DNA from: Kiloniellales bacterium
GTDB lineage: Bacteria > Pseudomonadota > Alphaproteobacteria > Kiloniellales > JAKSDN01
Direction of reading: 5' to 3'
Assembly (NCBI GenBank): GCA_022360075.1
Contig: JAKSDN010000920.1
Coordinates: forward strand, 1 to 7,989
DNA length: 7,989 bases
The notes below the pieces were generated by a model. That model was not told the origin of the DNA, did no database searches, and saw only the letters and a list, made by a program, of their open reading frames with translations. Of the stretch, positions 1 through 6,700 are shown in pieces. Position 1 is the stretch's first letter; every line of letters starts with the position of its first letter. The translations under genes were made by a program, and so were the position numbers.

Positions 1-40
1 GCGCCTTTTCGCCATTAACTTAATGTTTTAGCCAAGGCGC
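1..40. repeat. Nested inverted repeats upstream of the first gene
   Basis: GCGCCTT at 1-7 is matched by its reverse complement AAGGCGC at 34-40. Between them lies a tight inverted repeat, CATTAA-c-TTAATG, at 13-25. The region is AT-rich compared with the genes that follow. It could be the end of a terminator hairpin from a gene to the left, or an operator. The window starts at base 1, so the outer stem may continue further left and cannot be judged fully. Confidence 0.35.
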
Positions 41-55
41 TTAAGCCGACCTTAA
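41..55 (+). promoter_or_regulatory. Candidate CtrA-type binding site (TTAA-N7-TTAA)
   Basis: TTAA at 41-44 and TTAA at 52-55 are separated by exactly seven bases. This matches the TTAA-N7-TTAA core recognised by CtrA, the cell-cycle and motility/pilus regulator of alphaproteobacteria; the final C of the full TTAAC consensus is T here. The site ends 23 bases before the ATG of the first gene, so it would overlap or lie next to its promoter and could control the three-gene cluster. A chance match is possible because this stretch is AT-rich. No convincing -35/-10 pair is visible in the 78 bases present. Confidence 0.4.
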
Positions 56-78
56 TTGAATTCCGAGACAATTACGCC

Positions 79-528
79 ATGATTTCTCGCGACCAGGAAC
101 TCGGCGCCCGACCGCTCGCCGGCGACATCGAGGCTCTCGTCGACCTTCAGACCCGCCGCGGCAAGCTGGAGGCCGGCGGGCGCGGCGAAAGCCTGTTGCG
201 TCAGCTCCTTTCCCATATGCCGGCCGACGTTCGCGCGGGCCTGAGCGACGAGCAGAACGCGGCCCTCGCCGCCGCCGCCGATCGCTGTGCCTGGGAAGGG
301 CACGAGATCGACCTTCGTCTCAGCATTCCTCTGCCGTTCAAGCGCTACTACTTCGTTCTCCTCGGCGGCCAAGAGCGCCGCAGCAAGAAGCGCCGTGTCG
401 AGGAGCGTGGACGGCATCCCATTACGACACTGCGCAACCTGCTTTTCCTCGGGGTCTTCACCAGCGTCTTCACCATGGTTGGTGCGCTCGCCTGGATGGT
501 GCTCTTCACTTGGTATTTGTCGAGTTGA
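79..528 (+). CDS. Small protein of unknown function with one C-terminal membrane helix
   Basis: This 149-residue protein belongs to no family I can name. Residues 1-75 are polar and helix-prone, with an alanine-rich stretch around 61-68 and a single cysteine at 70. Residues 77-101 form a mixed hydrophobic/basic segment (IPLPFKRYYFVLLGGQERR) that looks like a conserved core. A very basic stretch (about 98-112) precedes one membrane helix at about 121-146, and the chain ends three residues later. By the positive-inside rule the N-terminal bulk should be cytoplasmic, giving a tail-anchored protein without a signal peptide. The ATG at 79 is the only usable start: the frame is closed by TAA at 16-18 and no ATG, GTG or TTG lies between. 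The Shine-Dalgarno match is weak. The gene ends 6 bases before the VWA gene, so the two are probably co-transcribed. It may assist the two membrane proteins encoded after it; this is inferred from position only. Confidence 0.75.
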   Translation: MISRDQELGARPLAGDIEALVDLQTRRGKLEAGGRGESLLRQLLSHMPADVRAGLSDEQNAALAAAADRCAWEGHEIDLRLSIPLPFKRYYFVLLGGQERRSKKRRVEERGRHPITTLRNLLFLGVFTSVFTMVGALAWMVLFTWYLSS

Positions 529-534
529 GCAACC

Positions 535-2028
535 ATGCGACTTCTGAAAAGCCTGGACCGTCTCGTCGTCCGCTTTGCTGTCGACCGAGGTGGGAACTTC
601 ATCATCCTCCTGGCCCTGGCTCTGATCCCGCTTCTCGGCGGCATCGGCATCGCGATCGATTCCGCCCGCGGCTATCTGGTCAAGACGAAGCTGTCGAACG
701 CGCTTGACGCGGCCGGGCTCGCTGCGGCCCGAAACGTCAATCCGGACGACATCGCCAGCGACCTGCAGCGCTATTTCGCCGCCAACTTCCCGGACGGCTA
801 TCTCGGCGCGACGGTCCAGGGCCCCGAGCACACGCTGTCCGATGGCGACACGGTCATCAACCTGAATGTCTCGGCCACGATCGAGACCAGCTTCGCCAAG
901 GTGATCGGCTTCAACGAGCTCGGCATCTCCGCTTCGGCCCAGGTGGCTCGGGCAGCCGGCCTCGCCGATATCGTGCTCTCGATCGACATGTCGGGCTCGA
1001 TGGGCGAGTCCGCGGGAGACGGGCAATCGCGGATTGCGGCGGCGCGCGTGGCCGCCAAGGCGCTGGTCGACCACCTCTTCGGCAACCAGGACACCAAGGC
1101 CGGCATACAGATCGGCCTCGTGCCGTGGAACAGCAAGGTCAACGTCGCAACGAACGGCGTCGCCTTCGACCCCGACGCCACCACGCCCGAGGCGATCGGC
1201 GCCTTCGTCAACCCGATCAACGATGCCGATCAGAGCGAGGTCTACTACGCGGACAACTCCGAGGTTCCGCTGCTGTTCCAGCCGCCGAACGACTGGAACG
1301 GCTGCGTCTTCGCCCGCTACTACCACGATGGCAGCGATTTGAACGACGGCGATACCAGCTATGGGCCCGACAGCTTCGGCGACAAGGACTGGCCGGCCTG
1401 GGAGCCGGTAGGCGGTCTCGCGGCCTCGGAAGGCAGCGGCGGCGCCTCGAAAAAGAAAAAGAAGAAGAAAAAGAAGAAGAGCTCGAGCGCTCCGGGTTCC
1501 TACGGCAGCTCCGAGGACGCCCAGTGCCTGGATCACGGCGTCACGCCGATGCAAAGCTCCAAATCCGCGATCAAGGACGCGATCGACGAGCTCACCAGCC
1601 CAACCGGCAACACGGTGATCGCCCAGGGTCTGGCTTGGGCCTGGCGTGTCCTGATGCCCGATGCGCCCTTCACCGACGCGGATCCGGACGCAAACCCGGT
1701 CCCCTTCCGCGCGGTCGTGCTCCTGACCGACGGCTCGCACTGCGGCAGCGAATGGGATGCCTACAAGGGTGAGCTCGGCGACTGCTCCGGCTCGCGAACC
1801 GAGTTGAACGATCGCCTCAAGGCGATCGCGGCGAAGATGAAGGCCGAGGGCATCAAGGTGATCGCGATCCAGTTCGCCAACGACGGCACGGACCTGGAGA
1901 CCCTGATGAAGCAGGTCGCCTCCGGCGACGAGGCGCCCTACTACTACCACGCGCCCGACGGCGACGCGCTGAAGGACGTCTTCGAGGAGATCGCTTCCCA
2001 TATCGGCCACGTCCGCCTGACGCGATAG
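535..2028 (+). CDS. TadG-like protein with N-terminal Tad segment and VWA domain
   Basis: The 497-residue product starts with a basic segment and one membrane helix (about 19-42, GGNFIILLALALIPLLGG), followed by the amphipathic stretch with AID and ALDAAGLAAAR characteristic of Tad/TadG-like proteins (to about 65). The rest should face the periplasm. A VWA domain begins near 143. Its MIDAS metal site appears complete: D151-M-S153-G-S155, T360 in a GNT motif, and D399 in LLTDGS. Four cysteines (257, 331, 403, 417) fit periplasmic disulfides. The NGCVFAR segment near 256 resembles the insertion found in alphaproteobacterial TadG-like VWA proteins. A Gly/Ser linker with ten consecutive lysines (306-315) interrupts the domain. 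In Tad systems TadG is an envelope component of Flp pilus assembly, but many solitary TadG-VWA genes exist. No other tad gene is present here, so a pilus role is not established. The gene lies 6 bases after the first gene and 13 before the next. Confidence 0.85.
   Translation: MRLLKSLDRLVVRFAVDRGGNFIILLALALIPLLGGIGIAIDSARGYLVKTKLSNALDAAGLAAARNVNPDDIASDLQRYFAANFPDGYLGATVQGPEHTLSDGDTVINLNVSATIETSFAKVIGFNELGISASAQVARAAGLADIVLSIDMSGSMGESAGDGQSRIAAARVAAKALVDHLFGNQDTKAGIQIGLVPWNSKVNVATNGVAFDPDATTPEAIGAFVNPINDADQSEVYYADNSEVPLLFQPPNDWNGCVFARYYHDGSDLNDGDTSYGPDSFGDKDWPAWEPVGGLAASEGSGGASKKKKKKKKKKSSSAPGSYGSSEDAQCLDHGVTPMQSSKSAIKDAIDELTSPTGNTVIAQGLAWAWRVLMPDAPFTDADPDANPVPFRAVVLLTDGSHCGSEWDAYKGELGDCSGSRTELNDRLKAIAAKMKAEGIKVIAIQFANDGTDLETLMKQVASGDEAPYYYHAPDGDALKDVFEEIASHIGHVRLTR
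1450..1479 (+). repeat. Thirty-base purine tract encoding ten lysines
   Basis: Ten consecutive AAA/AAG codons form an uninterrupted A/G run in an otherwise GC-rich gene. It encodes K306-K315 of the VWA protein, flanked by Gly/Ser-rich linkers (GSGGAS before, SSSAPGS after). The run contains the heptamer G-AAA-AAG three times in the reading frame (from 1449, 1455 and 1467), close to but not identical with the A-AAA-AAG slippery site. A -1 shift here would give alternating E/K codons and end at the stop codon at 1770-1772, removing T360 and D399 of the metal site. It may simply be a charged surface loop. Confidence 0.8.
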
Positions 2029-2032
2029 GGGG
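2027..2032 (+). promoter_or_regulatory. Ribosome binding site overlapping the VWA stop codon
   Basis: AGGGGG begins inside the TAG stop codon of the VWA gene and lies 9 bases before the ATG at 2042. It supports that start and suggests that translation of the membrane protein is coupled to the gene before it. Confidence 0.6.
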
Positions 2033-2041
2033 CAGCGCGCG

Positions 2042-3115
2042 ATGGCAATTACGTCTGTGCTCTCCAGCGCGCCGATCAGAACTTCAGCGCGCACGGGAGA
2101 GCGCAGCGGTTTCATCGTCGGGCCGCTCTTCGATTCGATCTGCTTCATCGGCGCCCCGCTTCTGGCGCTCGGGCTCGGCCTGCTGCTGGCCGACTCGCCG
2201 CTCGACCGGGACAGCGCCTTCTTCGACTACGACAAGTCCTGGGTCGACTTCGGGCTGGGCGTCTTCATCTTCGCCCATCTGATCATCGTCATCTTCCGCA
2301 GCCATCTGAACCCGAAGATCTTCCGGCTCCACCCCTGGCGCTTCACCCTGATCCCGCTGGGGTTGTTTCTGGCCATGGGCCTTTCGACCTGGGTCCTGGT
2401 CTGCTGTTCGGTGCTGGCCACCTTCTGGGACGTCTATCATTCGGGCCTACAGACCTTCGGGCTTTCGCGCATCTACGACTCGCGCGCCGGCAACCCGGCG
2501 GACAAGGGCCGGCGGCTCGACTACCTGCTGAACCTCCTCCTCTACGCCGGCCCGATCGCGGCTGGGGCCACGCTCATGGACCATGTCGAGGACTTCGAGG
2601 AGTTCGAGGCCGTGGGCGCGGCCTTCTTCACGCAGATTCCGGCCTACGCCGACTCGAACGCGCAGTATCTCACCTGGGCGGTGATCGCCGTCGCCCTGCC
2701 CTTCCTCGCCTACTATCTCTACGCCTACTGGCGGCTCTCCAAGGCGGGCTACCGCGTCTCGAAGCAGAAAATCTGGCTGCTGGTCTCAACCGCAGTCTGC
2801 TCGGTCTACGCCTGGGGCTTCAATCCCTTCGGCATGGCCTTTTTCATCATGAACTTTTTCCATGCCCTTCAGTACTTTGCCATCGTCTGGTGGAGCGAAA
2901 AGGGCAATGTGGCCCGTTGCTTCGGGTTCGACGGCAGGCGCTCGGCGAAGCTCCTTTCCCTCGCCGTCATTATCGCCGTCGGCCTGGGCTACGGCGTCTT
3001 CGTCGAAAGCGTCGAGCCCCAAAACGACTGGCTCTTCGCCCTGTTCCTGCTCGTTTCCCTCATGCACTTCTGGTACGACGGCTTCGTCTGGTCGGTCGGG
3101 CGCGGACAGGTCTAG
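2042..3115 (+). CDS. Polytopic membrane protein with conserved-looking membrane histidines, function unknown
   Basis: The 357-residue product has about nine hydrophobic segments (roughly 30-50, 68-87, 102-128, 160-178, 210-230, 243-260, 263-284, 303-321, 328-345) and no cleavable signal peptide. Its histidines sit in or beside the membrane segments within striking motifs: H79 (IFAHL), H88 (FRSH), H133 (WDVYHSGLQTFG), H274 (NFFHALQYF) and H342 (MHFWYDGFVW). Membrane histidines grouped this way are typical of metal-dependent membrane oxygenases and desaturases and of the Brp/Blh carotene-cleaving family, and a terminal H-x3-DGF-x-W pattern recurs in uncharacterised bacterial membrane proteins. 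I cannot assign it to any of these. The acidic loop around 180-190 is probably a surface loop. A good Shine-Dalgarno site supports the start. The 13-base gap from the VWA gene suggests co-expression and perhaps a physical or functional link. Confidence 0.8.
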   Translation: MAITSVLSSAPIRTSARTGERSGFIVGPLFDSICFIGAPLLALGLGLLLADSPLDRDSAFFDYDKSWVDFGLGVFIFAHLIIVIFRSHLNPKIFRLHPWRFTLIPLGLFLAMGLSTWVLVCCSVLATFWDVYHSGLQTFGLSRIYDSRAGNPADKGRRLDYLLNLLLYAGPIAAGATLMDHVEDFEEFEAVGAAFFTQIPAYADSNAQYLTWAVIAVALPFLAYYLYAYWRLSKAGYRVSKQKIWLLVSTAVCSVYAWGFNPFGMAFFIMNFFHALQYFAIVWWSEKGNVARCFGFDGRRSAKLLSLAVIIAVGLGYGVFVESVEPQNDWLFALFLLVSLMHFWYDGFVWSVGRGQV

Positions 3116-3118
3116 GGA

Positions 3119-3135
3119 ATCGGCCGACGGCCGAT
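3119..3135 (+). terminator. Hairpin right after the three-gene cluster
   Basis: ATCGGCC (3119-3125) and GGCCGAT (3129-3135) form a perfect 7-bp GC-rich stem with a 3-base loop, starting 4 bases after the stop codon of the membrane protein gene. No U-rich run follows (CTAGGATAG instead), so it is not a classical intrinsic terminator. It may protect the 3' end of the mRNA or slow polymerase. TCTAGG flanks it on both sides (3111-3116 and 3135-3140). Confidence 0.4.
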
Positions 3136-3519
3136 CTAGGATAGAATTCCTTCACCCCGCTGAATCGGCGCCGCAGAATCCCGGAGCGAGCTGGAATCTT
3201 GGGTCGCACAACGCGGCCCGACGAGCTCGTCCGCCTGCCGCTGCCCATGTCTTGCCGAAATCGTTCATAAATCTTCGGCCCTTGCCCATGTCGTCAGGCT
3301 TGCGAAGCGCAAGAGCTCCGTTCTATGAAGAGACGAACAGAAAGGACAAGGCCCAGCTCGACAAAGCAAAGCGGGGCACCTAAGGGAGTTAACGTTACTG
3401 CTCGGAACCGAGTCGGCAAATGCTCGCCTCCCCGATACGATTAAGTCTAGTCGCCGGCATTCGCGATAACTTTGACTCAAGCCCGCCGTAATTTTAGCTC
3501 AAATTTGAAGTGATAATCC

Positions 3520-3548
3520 TTGTATTCAACAAAAGGCTCATATATACT
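3520..3548 (+). promoter_or_regulatory. Candidate sigma-70-type promoter of the adhesin gene
   Basis: TATACT at 3543-3548 is one base from the TATAAT consensus. It is preceded at the optimal 17-base spacing by TTGTAT (3520-3525), which keeps the TTG of the -35 box. Transcription would start near 3555 and give a leader of about 160 bases. The surrounding AT-rich island supports a promoter, but AT-rich DNA also produces chance -10 matches. TTGACT at 3472-3477 is a better -35 box but has no good partner. Confidence 0.4.
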
Positions 3549-3574
3549 TACAATTCTCAAGGTGAACGCGGTGT

Positions 3575-3637
3575 TTTAGGTTAACATCGGTAACTATAAC
3601 GGGTCGGATACATCCGTGCCTTCTTTAGGTTAACATC
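3575..3637 (+). promoter_or_regulatory. Paired 14-base direct repeats flanking an inverted repeat in the adhesin leader
   Basis: TTTAGGTTAACATC occurs exactly at 3575-3588 and again at 3624-3637, 49 bases apart. Each copy contains the palindrome GTTAAC. Between them lies a small inverted repeat, CGGAT-ac-ATCCG (3605-3616). The arrangement looks like an operator with two regulator sites, or a structured leader RNA, placed 78 bases before the adhesin start codon. If the promoter at 3520-3548 is real, these elements are transcribed. I do not recognise the regulator. The TTAA cores recall CtrA half-sites, but neither copy has a second TTAA at the N7 spacing. Confidence 0.5.
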
Positions 3638-3700
3638 CGATCTGGGAATTGCGTCCCCGCTTCTCCGCTGCCCGGGAGGAGACGGGCTTTCTGTCGCTCC

Positions 3701-3706
3701 GAGGAG
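3701..3706 (+). promoter_or_regulatory. Ribosome binding site of the adhesin gene
   Basis: GAGGAG lies 8 bases before the ATG at 3715 and fixes this start. The octamer GAGGAGAC that contains it also occurs at 3676-3683, in the loop of a potential hairpin (GCCCG 3670-3674 / CGGGC 3683-3687). The leader could therefore hold a decoy or alternative site; that part is speculative. Confidence 0.65.
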
Positions 3707-3714
3707 ACAGCCCC

Positions 3715-6700
3715 ATGACTGACGCCTTCGACCGCCAGCACACCGACAATCAGACCCCTGTGGAATCCCAGGCCGAGGAGACGGCCGTGGCCGAGGACCA
3801 GAGCCTCGCGGCGGACGCTGAGCAGCTGGCGCAGGCGCAGAACGAGGAAGAGATCGTCGAGGAAGAGACCGCGGAGGAGGCGGAAGCCGAGGGCACGCCG
3901 GTCGAGCGGCCGGCGGCGGGTGAGACCGTCGAGTTCCCGCCACAGCCCGGCGGCCGCTACGTCATCGGATTCGAGCCGACCGATGCGCAGGTGGACATCG
4001 AAGGCAACGATTTCGTCCTTCGCTTCGACGACGGCGGGCGGATCGTCTTCCAGAACCTGGTCGGCATGGCCCAGGCCGGCGATGCGCCGGTTCTGCGCGT
4101 GGGCGGCGTGGACATCGGCGGCGCGGCGATCCTCGGCCAGGCCATCGCCCTGTCCGGCGAGCAGCCGACGCTCGAGACCGCGGCCGGCCCCGAGGTTGAC
4201 CCACTCCTCGAGGGTTCAGGCGCGAACGAGTACAACGACGATCTGGGCGATCCGATCGCCCTGCTGAACGCTCAGCCTGACATCCCCTATACCGAGCTCG
4301 TCTTCGGCCTGCCGGAATTCGAGGTCATCGTCGACGACATCGTCGAGGACGACGTCCCGGAGCCGGAGCCCCTGCCACCGCTGGTCGCGCTCGGCACCGC
4401 GCGGACGGTGAGCGAGCAGTTCCTGCCGCAGCGCTCGCCGGAGGGCACCCAGTTCGACCCGGCGGGCGGCCCGGAGGCCTCGACGGATCCGGCCAACATC
4501 GACATCGGCGTGCGGGGCTTCCTCAGCTTCGATAGCGGCGCCGAGGTCACGGCCGTCACTTTCACCGATGCGACCGGCCAGCAGACCGTCATTCCTGAGG
4601 TCGGGCCCGGCGGCGCCTCGGAGACCATCACCTTCGACGGCGGCACCGCGCCGATCACGATCGATGCCGAGGAAGGCGACTTCCTGTTCTTCGACGGCAC
4701 GCGCCTGCTTTTCGTCGATCACGAAACCGGCGAGTACATCTACATCCTGGCCGACGATATCGATCAGCCCGTGGCGGGCCTCAATGGCGCCGGCGCCGGT
4801 GCGAATGATGCCGTGGTCGAGAACTTCGTCTACACGATCACCGACGATCTGGGCCGCACGGCCAGTGCGACCGTGACCATCGACGTGCAGGACGACGCGC
4901 CGATCGCCAACGACGAGACCACGCTGGTGGTCTTCGAGAGCAACGCCATCGTCGCGTCCGACGGCGTGCTCGCCAACGACGAACAAGGCGCCGACGGCAC
5001 GCCGCAGTGGCTCCTGAACAGCAATGGCGACGAAGCCGGGACCGTGCTGTCGATCAGCAACGGCACCACGACGGAGAGCTTCCCGCAACCGCCGGCCGGC
5101 TTCCCCGCCGAGCCGCCGGTCATCGAGATCGCCGGCCAGTTCGGCACGCTGAGCATCAACCAGCTCGGCGGATACAGCTATCAGGCCAATGCCCTGCCGG
5201 ACCAGGCGCCGGCCAATACGACCGACGTCTTCACCTACACGCTGATCGACGACGACGGCGATACGGCCACGGCCGAGATCAGGATCCTGGTCAAGGGACA
5301 GCCCGACGGGAACATCTCGGTCGGCGGCGACCCGGACGGCTTCATCCCCGAGGACACGCTCACCAACCTGCGCCTCGACGCCGAGGTCGGCAACACCGCC
5401 GATCCCAACGAGGTTCTAAGCCAGGTCGTGCTGACGCTGCCCTTCAGCTTCGTTGACGTCGGCGCCGATCCGAATTCCTGGCAGATCGACATCACCGCCC
5501 TGACGAACGCGCTGAACGCCAACACGGCGATCGACAGCTTCACCATCGACCCGGCGGGCACGATCACGATCAACTTCCTGACCGATCCCGCGGGCCCGAC
5601 GGCGAATAGCCTCAGCGTCGACATCCCGGCACGGCCGCCGCTCGACAGCGACGTCGATGCCCTGGGCGCCCAGGTGAACGTGACCGCGCTCGATACCGCC
5701 TTCAACGTCACCGGCAGCTCCAGCACGACCGCCGACATCGTCGTCGACGCGGTGGTCGATGGCTCCGAGGTCTTCATCGACGTCGGCAGCGGCCCGCAGG
5801 TGATCGAAGCCGGCGTCAACGACCGCGTCGGCGGACCGGCCGGCCAGCCGGTCGATTTGCGCCTGTCGCTCGCGCTGGGCCCGGATTCGACCGATCAGGG
5901 CAGCACCCCGGCCGACGTCTCACAGGGCGACTTCGTCGACGGTTCGGCTGGCGCCGACGCCACCGAACAGGTCTCGCAGATCACCGTGGCCCTGGCCGAT
6001 GCCGGCTCCGGCCAGCCGAGCGGCAACCTGCAGTTCGCCGCCAATCTCACGGCCGACGGCGGCGCGGTAACGCCGACGCCGGACACCTCGACGGCCGGGA
6101 CCTGGATCTTCGACACCTCCGGGCTGACCGCCGCGCAGGTGCAGGAGCTGGTCTCGAGCTTCCAAGTCGCGCCGGTCCCCGCTGACTTCGAAGGCGAGAT
6201 CGACGTCACCGTCACCACGGTGACCGACGACAACCCGACGGACACCGAAGTCGTCCCCGGCGACAACAGCGACACCGACGTCTATCAGCTCACGGCGGTC
6301 TTCAACTCGATCCCGGACGGCGATTTCGTGGTCGCCTCCGGCCAAGCCGGCGACTTCATCCCCGAGGACACGCCGACGCTCATGACCCTGAGCGCCGAGG
6401 TCGGCGACCTGACCGACCCCAACGAGGTGCTGACCAAGGTCGTCCTCGACCTGCCGTTCGCCGTCGATACCGACACCGCGAACCCGGACCTCGATGCCTG
6501 GCGCCTGTCGCTCGCCGAACTCGCGACCAACCTCGGCGTGGCCGAGGGTGTCGCGGGCGCCGGCCCCGTCACGCTCTGGACCTTCGACGAGGCGACCGGC
6601 GTGCTCACCATCGAGCTCGACGGTAGCCTGGACGAGTTCTCGGTCGACTTCACGCTGACCCCGCCGCGCAACACGGACGTGGACATCGAGAATGCGGCGA

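Larger units (their letters stand above)
3116..3714. other. Intergenic region of about 600 bases without a convincing gene
   Basis: Short open frames here lack a good ribosome binding site and protein-like composition, and no tRNA or other RNA gene is recognised. Visible structures are the hairpin at 3119-3135; a 10-base direct repeat TGCCCATGTC at 3242-3251 and 3283-3292; an inverted repeat GCCGAA (3254-3259) / TTCGGC (3274-3279); the palindrome TAACGTTA at 3390-3397; and the palindrome TCAAATTTGA at 3499-3508. From about 3480 to 3600 the DNA becomes clearly AT-rich. The right half is probably the promoter and leader of the adhesin gene. The left half (3140-3380) is GC-rich and could be decayed coding sequence or an undetected small RNA; neither is demonstrated. 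Confidence 0.6.

Noticed and set aside
52..2148. 698-codon open frame on the minus strand
   Set aside because: It lies antisense to the first gene and the VWA gene and runs into the start of the third. Its translation is a monotonous R/V/A/G/E/D mix with no recognisable domain, while the + strand carries clear Tad and VWA motifs. Long antisense frames are expected in GC-rich codon-biased DNA.
3242..3292. Direct repeat TGCCCATGTC twice, around the inverted repeat GCCGAA/TTCGGC, considered as a CRISPR-like or attachment site
   Set aside because: Only two short copies and one 6-bp stem, with no array, integrase or tRNA nearby. It is noted in the intergenic entry only.
2862..3383. 173-codon + strand frame overlapping the end of the membrane protein gene and the intergenic region
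   Set aside because: More than half overlaps a well-supported gene in another frame, and the composition is Ser/Arg/Pro-rich without a family match or ribosome binding site.
3265..3480. 71-codon minus-strand open frame in the intergenic region
   Set aside because: No convincing ribosome binding site, high Cys/Arg/Ser content and no recognisable motif; not distinguishable from chance.
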